Positions 26,733-35,680 of a stretch of DNA of 64,000 bases are shown one piece after another (positions within the stretch are counted from its first letter, which is position 1; every line of letters starts with the position of its first letter). The translations under genes were made by a program, and so were the position numbers. This DNA is from Thalassobius vesicularis (GTDB lineage Bacteria; Pseudomonadota; Alphaproteobacteria; Rhodobacterales; Rhodobacteraceae): NCBI RefSeq assembly GCF_004799325.1, contig NZ_SSMD01000006.1:1-64000 (forward strand). The letters run 5' to 3'. The notes below the pieces were generated by a model. That model worked only from the letters and a program-made list of their open reading frames with translations, was not told the DNA's origin and ran no database searches.

Positions 26733-28358
26733 TCACAGCGTCTTTGCGATGGTGCGCAGCTCGAATTTCTGGATTTTCCCGGTCGAGGTCTTGGGCAATT
26801 CCTGGAACACCACCTTTTTCGGGGTCTTGAACCCTGCCAGCCGCTGACGGGCAAAGGCGATCAGGTCCGCCTCAGACGCGTCGTGCCCGTCCTTCAGCTC
26901 GACAAAGGCGCAGGGCACTTCGCCCCATTTTTCGTCCGGCTTGGCGACCACGGCGCACAGCAGCACGTCCGGGTGCCCCATCAAGACGCCCTCGACCTCG
27001 ACCGAGCTGATATTCTCGCCGCCCGAGATGATGATGTCCTTGGCCCGGTCCGCGATCTGCACATAGGTGTCGGGGTGCTGCAACGCGATGTCGCCGGTGT
27101 GGAAATAGCCCCCGGCAAAGGCCTCGGCAGTGGCTTTGGGGTTCTTCAGATACCCCTTCATCACCCCGTTACCGCGCATGACGATCTCGCCCTGGGTTTT
27201 GCCATCCATTGGGATTTGCTGCATTTTCTCGTCCACGACGGTGATGTGTTCCATGATCGGCATGGCCACACCCTGACGGGCCTTGATCGCGGCACGGTCG
27301 TCGCCTTGCAGATGATCCCACTCGCCGCGCCAGGTGCATTCGGTGGCCGGACCGTAAACCTCGGTCAGCCCGTACACTTGCGTGATGTTGAAGCCCATCG
27401 GCTCGATCTTGGCCAGCGTTGCCGGGGCGGGGGGCGCACCTGCGGTGAACACCTCGACGATATGGTCAAAATCGCGCCGGTCTGCGGCGGGCGAGTTCAC
27501 CAGCGTGTTCAGCACGATGGGGGCCCCGCCGAAATGCGTCACACCCTCATCTGCAATGGCGTCGAAAATCGCTTTGGCGGTGATGTCGCGGCAGCACACC
27601 ACGGTGCCGCCAAGCGCGGGCATCATCCAAGTGTGGCACCAGCCGTTGCAGTGAAACAGCGGCACGATGGTCAGATAGCGCGGGTGCAAGGCCATCCGCC
27701 AGCTGATCACCTGACCCATCGCGTTCAGATAGGCCCCGCGATGATGATAGACCACGCCCTTGGGCCGCCCCGTGGTGCCCGAGGTATAGTTGAGCGCGAT
27801 GCTCTCCCACTCGTCCTGCGGCATGATCCAGCGGAACTCGGGATCACCCGAGGCCAGTAGCTCCTCATACTCCATGTACTGCCCAATATGGTGCACACCG
27901 GCCTGATCGTCGGCCACCTCGATCACGATAGGTGCCGGCCCGACCATATCCTCGATCGCCTGCGCCACGACCGGCAGGAATTGCGGGTCCACCAGCACCA
28001 CCTTGGCGGCACCGTGATCCAGGATATAGGCGATGGTGTCGCTCTCCAGCCGTGTGTTGATCGTGTTCAGTACGGCTCCGCAGGCGGGCACGCCGAAATG
28101 CGCCTCGGCCTGCGCGGGGATGTTCGGCAGCACTGTCGCCACCACGTCCCCCGACTGCACACCCAGCTTTTGCAGCGCCGAGGCCAGACGCGTCACCCGC
28201 TCATGATACTCGGCATAGGTCTTGCGATGGGTGCCATAGACGACGGCCAGATGATCGGGAAATACCGCCCGCGCCCGGTTCAGCCAGGACAGCGGCGTCA
28301 GCGGCACATAGTTGGCGGCGTTCTTCTCCAGCCCGGTCTCATCTGCCATCCATCCCAT
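26733..28358 (-). CDS. Acyl-CoA synthetase (medium/short-chain, AAE-like)
   Basis: This 541-residue ANL ligase begins 'NAANYVPLTPLSWLNRA', the N-terminus typical of the plant AAE1-like and bacterial medium-chain acyl-CoA synthetases. The P-loop is 'YTSGTTGRPKGVVYHHRGA' near residue 192. The Y-G-L-T-E motif is near 333 ('VYGLTEVYGP'), and the C-terminal lysine is in 'PKTSTGKIQKFELR' near 527. AGGAGGG precedes the ATG by 7-8 bases. The substrate is not deducible; DMSP-derived methylmercaptopropionate is possible but this is not the classical DmdB type. Confidence 0.85.
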   Translation of the reverse strand: MGWMADETGLEKNAANYVPLTPLSWLNRARAVFPDHLAVVYGTHRKTYAEYHERVTRLASALQKLGVQSGDVVATVLPNIPAQAEAHFGVPACGAVLNTINTRLESDTIAYILDHGAAKVVLVDPQFLPVVAQAIEDMVGPAPIVIEVADDQAGVHHIGQYMEYEELLASGDPEFRWIMPQDEWESIALNYTSGTTGRPKGVVYHHRGAYLNAMGQVISWRMALHPRYLTIVPLFHCNGWCHTWMMPALGGTVVCCRDITAKAIFDAIADEGVTHFGGAPIVLNTLVNSPAADRRDFDHIVEVFTAGAPPAPATLAKIEPMGFNITQVYGLTEVYGPATECTWRGEWDHLQGDDRAAIKARQGVAMPIMEHITVVDEKMQQIPMDGKTQGEIVMRGNGVMKGYLKNPKATAEAFAGGYFHTGDIALQHPDTYVQIADRAKDIIISGGENISSVEVEGVLMGHPDVLLCAVVAKPDEKWGEVPCAFVELKDGHDASEADLIAFARQRLAGFKTPKKVVFQELPKTSTGKIQKFELRTIAKTL

Positions 28359-28493
28359 CGGCGGTCCCTCCTGTCAAAATTGGATAGAATTCGTTGGGCG
28401 GCATATTGTGCCGGATCGCCGCCCAAGAAAAGGCCCCGTCCGTGCAATTTCTCGGGCTTTTCCAAGGTGCGCCAATCCGATAGCGTCCGGCGC

Positions 28494-29138
28494 ATGATCC
28501 TGTCGCATGGCCGCAAATACATCTTCATCCACATCCCCAAAACCGGGGGCACCTCTATGGCCCTGGCTCTGGAAAGCCGCGCGATGAAGGATGACATCAT
28601 GCTGGGCGACACCCCCAAGGCCCGCCGCCGCCGCGCGCGCCTCAGCGAGGTACAAACCGCCGGGCGGCTGTGGAAACACTCTACCCTGTCAGACATTGAC
28701 GGGCTGGCCTCGGCCCAACAGATCGCCAGCTATTTCACCTTCACCCTGGTGCGCAACCCGTGGGACCGCGTGGTCAGCTATTACCACTGGCTGCAAACCC
28801 AAAGCTTCGATCATCCCGCCGTCCGTCTGGCCCAATCCAGCACCTTCACGCAGTTCATCAACCACGCCCACACGCAACTGTCGCTCAGCGCCGCGCCGGC
28901 CAGTTTCTACATGACCGACCTGCGCGGCCAAGAACACTGCCGCGCCTATATCCGGCTCGAGCATTTCGACACCGACGCCCAACCCCTCTGGGATCACCTC
29001 GGCTTCACGCTCGATCTCCCACATGAAAACCGCTCCAACCGCGTCGATTACCGCCGCTACTACAGCGATGCCGACGCCGACCTCATCGCCCGAACCTGCG
29101 CTGCCGACATCGCGCGCTTCGGCTACGCTTTCGACTGA
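28494..29138 (+). CDS. Sulfotransferase family 2 domain protein
   Basis: A 214-residue protein with the PAPS 5'-phosphate loop 'FIHIPKTGGTSMALAL' near residue 11 and the 3'-phosphate motif 'LVRNPWDRVVSYYHW' near residue 84. Such enzymes transfer sulfate from PAPS to carbohydrates or other acceptors. No glycan gene is adjacent, so the acceptor is unknown. I start at the ATG 28494, which immediately precedes the P-loop strand; the open frame upstream is antisense shadow of the acyl-CoA synthetase. It converges on the fadJ operon. Confidence 0.82.
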   Translation: MILSHGRKYIFIHIPKTGGTSMALALESRAMKDDIMLGDTPKARRRRARLSEVQTAGRLWKHSTLSDIDGLASAQQIASYFTFTLVRNPWDRVVSYYHWLQTQSFDHPAVRLAQSSTFTQFINHAHTQLSLSAAPASFYMTDLRGQEHCRAYIRLEHFDTDAQPLWDHLGFTLDLPHENRSNRVDYRRYYSDADADLIARTCAADIARFGYAFD

Positions 29139-29139
29139 T

Positions 29140-29167
29140 CTTCTTCTTTTTCCAAATATCCCGGGGG
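29140..29167. repeat. 28-bp interspersed repeat, copy 1
   Basis: This stretch (core CCAAATATCCCGGGGG) recurs base for base in the opposite orientation at 48513-48540, 19 kb away, and both copies adjoin G-run/C-run hairpins after a gene end. It looks like a family of intergenic repeats found in this lineage. Confidence 0.85.
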
Positions 29168-29217
29168 TTTGGGGGCTGGCCCCCAATCTGACCTGTGTTT
29201 GGGGGCTGCCCCCCAAT
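29168..29217. repeat. Tandem hairpin-forming 20-mers
   Basis: TTTGGGGGCTGGCCCCCAAT (29168-29187) and TTTGGGGGCTGCCCCCCAAT (29198-29217) differ at one base, lie 30 bp apart, and each folds into a hairpin. They lie between the sulfotransferase and fadJ ends. Confidence 0.85.
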
Positions 29218-29224
29218 TCGCCAA

Positions 29225-29255
29225 TAAAAAACGCGCCCCCGTTTCCGGGGACGCG
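29225..29255 (-). terminator. Terminator of the gst-fadA-fadJ operon
   Basis: Ten-pair stem (29232-29241 with 29246-29255, one mismatch, loop TTTC). On the - strand it is followed by TTTTTTA. It lies just after the fadJ stop. Confidence 0.88.
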
Positions 29256-29278
29256 CCAACTCATCAAAACCCGAATAC

Positions 29279-31477
29279 TCAGGCCGCCTTGGCCTCGGGG
29301 TTGAACCGGCCATAGAAGCTCTGACCCTTCTCGGCCATCTCACGCAGCAGGGCGGGGCATTTGAACCGCTCGCCATAGGCTGCTTCCAGCTCGTCGCACC
29401 GCTCGGCGGCGTATTCTGCGCCCAGCATGTCCAGCCAGCTGTAGGGGCCGCCGGTCCAGGGCGCGAAGCCCCAGGCCAGGATCGCGCCGACGTCACCCTC
29501 GCGGATGTCCTCGACGACGCCTTCCTCCAGTGCGCGCACCGCTTCCAGAACCTGGGCGAACATCAGACGGTCTTTCACGTCCTGCAGCGCGGGCAGCTCG
29601 TCGGCCAGCGGGTACTGATCGGTCATGCCCTGCCAGTAGCCCAGACGCTTGCCTGCCTCGTCGTAGTCAAAGAACCCGGCCTTCGACTTGCGGCCCAGAC
29701 GGCCCAGCCCTTCCATCCAGAAGATCATGTCATCCGCCGGGCTTTCGGGATAGGCATTGCCCATCGCGGCCTTGGTCGCACGGGCGATTTTCGCGCCCAG
29801 ATCGATCGAGGTCTCGTCCGTCAGCTGGATCGGCCCCACGGGGAAGCCCAGCTGCTGCGCGGCGTGGTCGATCATTGCCATCGGCACGCCTTCGGTGATC
29901 ATGCGTGCGCCTTCGTTGACATAGGGAATGATGCAACGGTTGCAGTAGAAGAACCGCGCGTCATTGACCACGATCGGCGTCTTGCGGATCTGGCGGACGT
30001 AGTCCAGTGCCTTGGCGACGGCACGATCCCCGGTTTCCTTGCCCTTGATGATCTCCACCAGCAGCATCTTTTCAACCGGGCTGAAGAAGTGGATGCCGAT
30101 GAACTGCTCGGGGCGCACGGATGCCTTGGCCAGACCGGTGATCGGCAGGGTCGAGGTGTTGGACGCAAAGATGCAATCCTCGGGGATGATCGCCTCGACC
30201 TTCTTGGTCATCTCGGCCTTTACGCCCGGATCTTCGAACACGGCCTCGATGATCAGGTCACAGCCTTTCAGCGCGTCCAGATCGGGGGTCGCGGTAATCA
30301 GGCTCAGCAGCGCCTCTTTCTTCTCGGGCGTTGCCTTGCCGCGCTTGATGCCCTTGTCCATGTAGCCCGCGGTGTAGGCCTTGCCGCGATCCGCCGCCTC
30401 TTGGTCACGGTCGATCAGCACGACCTCCATCCCGGCCTGGGCCGAGACCAGCGCGATCCCCGCGCCCATCATGCCAGCGCCCAGAACGCCAATCTTCTTG
30501 ACCGACTGATCGGGGATGCCTTGCGGACGAACGGCGCCTTTTTCCAGCGCTTCCTTGTTCAGGAACAGCGAGCGGATCATGGCCGCCGAGGACGGGTTCA
30601 TCAGGATATGGGTGAACCAGCGCGCCTCGATCTTCAGGGCGGTGTCGAAGGGCACCATTGCGCCTTCGTAGACTGCGCTCAGCAGGGCCTTGGGGGCCGG
30701 GAAGGCGGCGTTGGTGTTGGCGTTGACCATGGCCGAAGCGCCGACAAAGGTCTGGAAGCCCATCGGATGATAGGGCGCACCGCCGGGCATTTTGTAGCCC
30801 TTGGCATCCCACGGCTTGACCAGATCGGTCTCTTTCGCGTTCAGCACCCATTCGCGGGCGGCGGCAATCGGGTCCTCGACGACTTCGTCGATGATGCCTG
30901 CGCCCTTGGCTTTCTTGGGGTTTACCAACTGGCCTTGCAGCAGGAACGGGCTGGCTGCCATCGCGCCCATCTTGCGGACCAGACGGGTGGTACCACCAGC
31001 GCCCGGGAAGATGCCGACCATGATTTCCGGCAGGCCGATCTTGGCCTTGGGGTTGTCAGCGGCAAAGATGCGGTGGGTGGCCAGCGGCAGCTCCAGGCCG
31101 ATGCCGACGGCGGTGCCGGGCAGGGCGGCTGCGATCGGCTTGCCGCCTTTCTTGGTCTTGAAGTCCATCCCGGCCAGCTCGATCTTCCGCAGCAGGCCGT
31201 GCATCTGCATGATGCCTTCGAACAGACCGCGGGCGGGTTCGTCGCCGGCGTCCTCTTTCATCTTGGCCAGAACGTTCAGGTCCATCCCGCCGGCAAAATC
31301 CTTCTTGCCGCTGGTGATGACGATGCCCTTCACGGCCGCGTCGGCCAGGGCGTCGTCGATCAGATCGCTCAGCACGATGAGGGCTTCGCCGCTCATCACG
31401 TTCATGGATTTACCGGGGCAGTCCCAGGTGATGGTTGCGACGCCTTCGGCGTCTTTGCTCATGGTGAAATCAGTCAT
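29279..31477 (-). CDS. fadJ: 3-hydroxyacyl-CoA dehydrogenase / enoyl-CoA hydratase (fatty acid oxidation complex alpha subunit)
   Basis: This bifunctional beta-oxidation enzyme of 732 residues has an N-terminal crotonase domain (about 1-190, 'GMDLNVLAKM' and 'PGTAVGIGLELPLATHRIFA'). The NAD-binding domain starts near 308 ('KIGVLGAGMMGAGIALVSA'), followed by two C-terminal 3HCDH domains with 'IGIHFFSPVEKMLLVEII' near 465. It hydrates enoyl-CoA and oxidises the 3-hydroxyacyl-CoA. I use ATG 31477; a GTG at 31486 would add three residues. It lies about 20 bp after fadA, its thiolase partner. FadB versus FadJ naming is arbitrary here. Confidence 0.93.
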   Translation of the reverse strand: MTDFTMSKDAEGVATITWDCPGKSMNVMSGEALIVLSDLIDDALADAAVKGIVITSGKKDFAGGMDLNVLAKMKEDAGDEPARGLFEGIMQMHGLLRKIELAGMDFKTKKGGKPIAAALPGTAVGIGLELPLATHRIFAADNPKAKIGLPEIMVGIFPGAGGTTRLVRKMGAMAASPFLLQGQLVNPKKAKGAGIIDEVVEDPIAAAREWVLNAKETDLVKPWDAKGYKMPGGAPYHPMGFQTFVGASAMVNANTNAAFPAPKALLSAVYEGAMVPFDTALKIEARWFTHILMNPSSAAMIRSLFLNKEALEKGAVRPQGIPDQSVKKIGVLGAGMMGAGIALVSAQAGMEVVLIDRDQEAADRGKAYTAGYMDKGIKRGKATPEKKEALLSLITATPDLDALKGCDLIIEAVFEDPGVKAEMTKKVEAIIPEDCIFASNTSTLPITGLAKASVRPEQFIGIHFFSPVEKMLLVEIIKGKETGDRAVAKALDYVRQIRKTPIVVNDARFFYCNRCIIPYVNEGARMITEGVPMAMIDHAAQQLGFPVGPIQLTDETSIDLGAKIARATKAAMGNAYPESPADDMIFWMEGLGRLGRKSKAGFFDYDEAGKRLGYWQGMTDQYPLADELPALQDVKDRLMFAQVLEAVRALEEGVVEDIREGDVGAILAWGFAPWTGGPYSWLDMLGAEYAAERCDELEAAYGERFKCPALLREMAEKGQSFYGRFNPEAKAA

Positions 31478-31498
31478 GTCTCTCACTCCGGCCCCGAA

Positions 31499-32710
31499 TT
31501 ACACGCGCTCGATGATGGTGGCCGCGCCCATGCCGGACGCGATGCACAGGGTGGCCAGGCCAACCTCTTTGTCCTGGCGCTCCAGCTCGTCCAGCAGGGT
31601 GCCGATGATGATCGCGCCGGTCGCGCCCAACGGGTGACCCATCGCGATCGAGCCGCCGTTGACGTTGATCTTGTCCATGTCCACGTCGAACGCCTGCTGG
31701 AACCGCAGCACGACCGAGGCAAATGCCTCGTTGACCTCAAAGAGATCAATATCGCCGATCTGCATCCCGGCATCCTTCAGGATTTTCTGGGTTGCGGGCA
31801 CGGGGCCGGTCAGCATGATGGTCGGCTCGGTGCCGATCTTGCAGGTCTGACGGATGCGCGCGCGCGGTTTCAGGCCGTAGGCCTTGCCGAACTCGGCATT
31901 GCCGATCAGCACACCGGCCGAGCCATCCACGATCCCCGAGCTGTTGCCCGCATGGTGGATGTGGTTGATCCGCTCCAGATGCGGGTATTTCAGCATGGCG
32001 ACCTTGTCGAAGCCCGGCATCACCTCGCCCATGTCCTTGAACGAGGCTTTCAGCGCGCCCAGGCCCTGCATGTCGGTGCCGGGACGGATGAACTCGTCGT
32101 AGTCCAGAATGGTCAGGCCGTTCACATCGCGCACCGGCACGATGGACTTGGCGAAACGGTTGTCGTCCCACGCGGCCTTGGCGCGCTTTTGCGATTCCAC
32201 GGCCAGCGCGTCGGCCTGATCGCGGCTGAACCCGTACTCGGTGGCGATGATGTCGGCCGAGATGCCCTGCGGCACGAAATACCGCTCCATCGCGACGGAC
32301 GGATCGACCGCAACAGCAGCACCATCGCTGCCCATGGGCACGCGGCTCATCATCTCGACGCCGCCCGCGATATAGGCCATGCCCGCGCCGCCCTTGACCT
32401 GGTTTGCGGCCAGGTTGACCGCCTCCATGCCCGAGGCACAGAAGCGGTTGATCGACAGGCCGGGGATGGATTCATCCAGATCCGAAGCCAGAACAGCGGT
32501 GCGCGCCAGGCATGCGCCCTGTTCCATCACCTGGGTCACGTTGCCCCAGATCACGTCCTCGACGGCGTGGCCTTCCAGCCCGTTACGCTCTTTCAGCGCG
32601 TTCAGGATGGTCGAGGACATCCGCACCGAGGTCACCTCATGCAGTGACCCATCCGGGCGGCCCTTGCCGCGCGGGGTGCGCACGGCGTCGTAGATATAGG
32701 CTTCGGTCAT
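31499..32710 (-). CDS. fadA: Acetyl-CoA C-acyltransferase (beta-ketothiolase)
   Basis: A 403-residue thiolase completing beta-oxidation by cleaving 3-ketoacyl-CoA. The nucleophile is C91 in 'SINRFCASGMEAVNLAANQ'. The His motif is in 'GGSIAMGHPLGATGA' near 358, and the second Cys in 'LATLCIASGMGAATIIE' near 390. GAGGAAGG precedes the ATG. Gene spacing to gst (18 bp) and fadJ (about 20 bp) shows one operon. Confidence 0.94.
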   Translation of the reverse strand: MTEAYIYDAVRTPRGKGRPDGSLHEVTSVRMSSTILNALKERNGLEGHAVEDVIWGNVTQVMEQGACLARTAVLASDLDESIPGLSINRFCASGMEAVNLAANQVKGGAGMAYIAGGVEMMSRVPMGSDGAAVAVDPSVAMERYFVPQGISADIIATEYGFSRDQADALAVESQKRAKAAWDDNRFAKSIVPVRDVNGLTILDYDEFIRPGTDMQGLGALKASFKDMGEVMPGFDKVAMLKYPHLERINHIHHAGNSSGIVDGSAGVLIGNAEFGKAYGLKPRARIRQTCKIGTEPTIMLTGPVPATQKILKDAGMQIGDIDLFEVNEAFASVVLRFQQAFDVDMDKINVNGGSIAMGHPLGATGAIIIGTLLDELERQDKEVGLATLCIASGMGAATIIERV

Positions 32711-32728
32711 GGTTGCCTTCCTCTTTGG

Positions 32729-33364
32729 TTAGGCCCGGTCCGAGGGGTTTCCGGGCATCAGATCGTATGGGTGTTTCCAACCGGGCAGGGCGCTGATGTT
32801 GCCCAGCCAACGGTCGATATTGGGGTATGCTTCGCGCTCGAACCCAAAGGGCTCGGGGTAGAACAGGTAGCCGCAGCAGCTCAGGTCGGCATTGGTGATG
32901 CCGTCACCGACCAGCCAATCCTTGCCTTCCAGCGCCTGGTCCAGCACCTTCAGTGCCGCCTGCAGACGCCCGACATTGAACGCGATCACGTCGGCGTTGC
33001 GGTGCTTTTCGGGCAGGAAGTTCATCAGGAACCGGGTCATCCCGGCCTGAGACGACATCTTGTGATTGTCCCAGAACATCCAGCGCATCACTTCGCGCGC
33101 CTCTTCGGGGGTGGTGCCGCCGAACTTGCCAGTCTTTTCGGTGATGTACATCTGGATCACGCCCGACTGGCTCAGCGTCAGGTCGCCGTCCACCAGTACC
33201 GGGGCCTCGCCCATCACGTTCAGCGCCCGGTATTCGGGGCTGCGCGCGGCACCGCTGAAGAAGTCCACCCAGACCGCTTCCCAGTCCAGGCCGCTCAGCT
33301 CCAGCGCCAGTGCCGCCTTGTAGGAATTGCCGCTTTCGCCAAAGCAATACAGTTTCGTCGTCAT
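32729..33364 (-). CDS. Glutathione S-transferase family protein
   Basis: A 211-residue GST: thioredoxin-fold domain (about 1-80, 'LYCFGESGNSYKAALALELS' with Ser near residue 11, then 'APVLVDGDLTLSQSGVIQMY', the cis-Pro and glutathione gamma-Glu site) and an all-helical C-terminal domain. It is the first gene of the gst-fadA-fadJ operon. Roseobacter GSTs have been linked to acryloyl-CoA and other reactive acyl products, which would fit here, but this is inference. The start at 33364 is supported by GGGAGGA about 8 bases upstream. Confidence 0.87.
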   Translation of the reverse strand: MTTKLYCFGESGNSYKAALALELSGLDWEAVWVDFFSGAARSPEYRALNVMGEAPVLVDGDLTLSQSGVIQMYITEKTGKFGGTTPEEAREVMRWMFWDNHKMSSQAGMTRFLMNFLPEKHRNADVIAFNVGRLQAALKVLDQALEGKDWLVGDGITNADLSCCGYLFYPEPFGFEREAYPNIDRWLGNISALPGWKHPYDLMPGNPSDRA

Positions 33365-33407
33365 GCCCAGTCCTCCCTGTTCGCGCATGTCTCTGCGTTG
33401 GAGTGTG

Positions 33408-33540
33408 AGTATTTTTGGCAGGATGAAAAGGCTGACGAGTGGGAGGTCACGTAACGTCTGACCGCTCGTTGCCTGTGACGCGGCGTTGCGACTGATGCCG
33501 CTCAACCGAGGAGAAAGCGCCTCATCCTGGCAAAAATACT
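33408..33540. repeat. 19-bp inverted repeat flanking the gst-fadA-fadJ promoter region
   Basis: AGTATTTTTGGCAGGATGA (33408-33426) and TCATCCTGGCAAAAATACT (33522-33540) are reverse complements at 18 of 19 positions, enclosing 95 bp. The enclosed DNA carries TCACGTAACG (33447-33456), one base from the candidate MerR motif found near 36.2 kb. It could be an intergenic repeat pair or a bracketed control region. Confidence 0.7.
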
Positions 33541-33556
33541 CTGTTTGGTGGTTCGC

Positions 33557-33769
33557 TTAGCGTTTGCGCGCCTCCAGCTCCGAATTGAACAGCCTCAGCC
33601 GGTGGGCAAAGGTGTCCTCGTTGATCACGCTGTCGAAATTCTCGAACAGAAACGACAGTGCTTCGCCTTCTTCCAGCCCGGCCTCCTGCGCCAGTTTCTT
33701 CAGTCTGCGATAGCCGTCCTCGGTCATCGCGGCGTTGAAGCGACGGGTCAGTCGAAAGCGTTTGGGCAT
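33557..33769 (-). CDS. Small ribbon-helix-helix-like protein
   Basis: A 70-residue basic protein. The segment 'RRFNAAMTEDGYRRLKKLAQ' followed by 'EGEALSFLFENFDSV' has the strand-helix-helix spacing of CopG/RHH DNA-binding proteins, and the C-terminus is helical and basic. No toxin partner is adjacent, so an antitoxin role is not supported. It could be a small regulator of the flanking acyl-CoA genes. The family is not firmly recognised. Confidence 0.6.
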   Translation of the reverse strand: MPKRFRLTRRFNAAMTEDGYRRLKKLAQEAGLEEGEALSFLFENFDSVINEDTFAHRLRLFNSELEARKR

Positions 33770-33862
33770 GTCTCCTCCTTCGGGCTCGCAGGCTGGCGCG
33801 ATCCCATCGCGCCAGCCCCCGTGAGCGGGGCCTCCCCCCGGTTCCGGTAAGGCTTGTCAGCC

Positions 33863-35641
33863 TCAGAAGTTCGCCGCGTCCAGCTTCATCACCGTGTCGG
33901 CGCCGCTGTTGATGCGGGCCAGGTGCAGGCTGGTGGCGGGCAGGCGGCGGGCCATGTAGTAGCGGCCCGTCGTGATCTTGGTTTCATAGAAGGTGGGGTC
34001 GGCCGCGCCGTTTTCCAGCGCCTCGTAGCTGACCTTGGCCATCTGCGCCCACATCAGGCCCAGGCAGACATGGCCGAACAGGTGCATGAAGTCATACGAA
34101 CCCGACAGCGCGTTGTTGGGGTTCTTCATGCCGTTCTGCATGAAGTACATCCCGGCGGCCTGCAGGTCCTTGGATGCCGCTTTCAGCGGGTCCAGGAAGC
34201 CGGCCTTCAGCGCCTCGTTGCCTTCGTTGTCCTTCAGGAAGGTCTTCACCATGTCGAAGAAGGCCATCACGTGCTTGCCACCGTCGGCGGCCAGCTTGCG
34301 GCCCACCAGGTCCAGCGCCTGAACGCCGTTGGCGCCTTCGTAGATCATGGCGATCCGGGCGTCGCGGGTGAACTGCGACATGCCCCATTCCTCGATATAG
34401 CCGTGGCCACCATAGACCTGCTGGGCCTGAACGGTCATGTCATAGCCTTCGTCGGTCAGGAAACCCTTGATGACCGGGGTCAGCAGGCTGATCAGACCGT
34501 CGGCGGCGGTGTCATCGTTGCGGTGCGCGCGGTCGATCATGGTCGCGGACCACAGGATGAACGCACGTGCGCCTTCGATGAACGACTTCTGGTCCATCAG
34601 GTTGCGGCGGATGTCGGGGTGCACGATCAGCGGGTCGGCCGGGCCGTTGGGGTTCTTGACGCCGGTGACGTCGCGGCCCTGCAGGCGGTCCTTGGCGTAG
34701 GCGACGGCGTTCTGGTACGCCGCTTCGGCCTGGGTCAGACCCTGCATGCCGACGCCGATGCGCGCTTCGTTCATCATGGTGAACATGGCGCGCATGCCCT
34801 TGTGCTCTTCGCCCAGCAGATAGCCGGTGGCCTCGTCATAATTCATGACGCAGGTCGAGTTGCCGTGGATGCCCATCTTTTCTTCGATGTTGCCGCAGGA
34901 CACGCCGTTGCGCGCGCCGGGGGTGCCATCTTCGTTCACGATGAACTTGGGGACGATGAACAGCGACACGCCCTTGATGCCCTCGGGGCCGCCGGGGATC
35001 TTGGCCAGCACCAGGTGGATGATGTTGTCCGACATCTCGTGCTCGCCAGCCGAGATAAAGATCTTCTGGCCCGACACCTTGTAAGTGCCGTCGCCCTGCG
35101 GAACCGCCTTGGTGCGCATCATGCCCAGATCGGTGCCGCAATGCGGTTCGGTCAGGTTCATGGTGCCGGTCCATTCGCAGGACACCATCTTGGGCAGATA
35201 GGTCGCCTTCTGCTCGTCCGAGCCATGCGCCAGGATGGCCGATGCCGCGCCGTGGGTCAGGCCCTGGTACATCGAGAACGCCTGGTTGGCCGAGCTGAAC
35301 ATCTCAGCCACCGCGATGCCCATCACGTAGGGCATGCCCTGACCGCCGAATTCCTCGGGCAGATCCAAGCCGGTCCAGCCACCTTCGCGCACCTGGTCGA
35401 ACGCTTCCTGGAACCCGGTGGGCACGCGGACCACGCCGTTTTCCAGAACGCAGCCTTCCTTGTCGCCAACCGCGTTCAGCGGCGCCAGCACTTCCGAGGT
35501 GATCTTGCCGGCTTCTTCCAGCACGGCGCTGGTGAAATCGGCTTCCAGCTCGGCATAGCCGGGAACGTCGGACTGGCTGATCTTCAGCAGGTCGTGCAGC
35601 ACGAACTGCATGTCTTTCACAGGTGCGGTATAGCTCGGCAT
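33863..35641 (-). CDS. Acyl-CoA dehydrogenase, DmdC-like family
   Basis: A 592-residue FAD-dependent acyl-CoA dehydrogenase, longer than the usual 380-400. An N-terminal extension ('[20 protein letters not shown]') and a C-terminal domain of about 130 residues flank the core. FAD and substrate loops are '[19 protein letters not shown]' near 162 and '[20 protein letters not shown]' near 430, where the E/G region holds the probable catalytic base. Length and ends match the family including DmdC, the 3-methylmercaptopropionyl-CoA dehydrogenase of DMSP demethylation, though several paralogues act on other acyl-CoAs. GGGAGAG precedes the start at 35641. Coupled to merR upstream (39-bp gap). Confidence 0.87.
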   Translation of the reverse strand: MPSYTAPVKDMQFVLHDLLKISQSDVPGYAELEADFTSAVLEEAGKITSEVLAPLNAVGDKEGCVLENGVVRVPTGFQEAFDQVREGGWTGLDLPEEFGGQGMPYVMGIAVAEMFSSANQAFSMYQGLTHGAASAILAHGSDEQKATYLPKMVSCEWTGTMNLTEPHCGTDLGMMRTKAVPQGDGTYKVSGQKIFISAGEHEMSDNIIHLVLAKIPGGPEGIKGVSLFIVPKFIVNEDGTPGARNGVSCGNIEEKMGIHGNSTCVMNYDEATGYLLGEEHKGMRAMFTMMNEARIGVGMQGLTQAEAAYQNAVAYAKDRLQGRDVTGVKNPNGPADPLIVHPDIRRNLMDQKSFIEGARAFILWSATMIDRAHRNDDTAADGLISLLTPVIKGFLTDEGYDMTVQAQQVYGGHGYIEEWGMSQFTRDARIAMIYEGANGVQALDLVGRKLAADGGKHVMAFFDMVKTFLKDNEGNEALKAGFLDPLKAASKDLQAAGMYFMQNGMKNPNNALSGSYDFMHLFGHVCLGLMWAQMAKVSYEALENGAADPTFYETKITTGRYYMARRLPATSLHLARINSGADTVMKLDAANF

Positions 35642-35680
35642 GGTCTCTCTCCCACTTGACGCCAAGGGCGCTGGACAGCG

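Noticed and set aside
26733-28358. The acyl-CoA synthetase as DmdB of DMSP demethylation.
   Set aside because: Its N-terminus and motifs fit the AAE1-like group rather than the DmdB proteins I remember; without a search this cannot be asserted.
29168-29217. A CRISPR array from the tandem 20-mers.
   Set aside because: There are only two copies, each a hairpin, 10 bp apart, with no further repeats or spacer pattern.
29864-32647. A 927-codon open frame on the + strand opposite fadJ and fadA.
   Set aside because: It is the antisense frame of two well-supported genes. Its composition is rich in H, R, Q, G and D, typical of shadow frames in high-GC DNA, and no family is recognisable. The same applies to long antisense frames at 14785-17010, 33854-35659, 48668-50599 and 11862-13628.
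33557-33769. The RHH-like protein as an antitoxin.
   Set aside because: No adjacent toxin-sized gene exists on the same strand; neighbours are the acyl-CoA dehydrogenase and gst.
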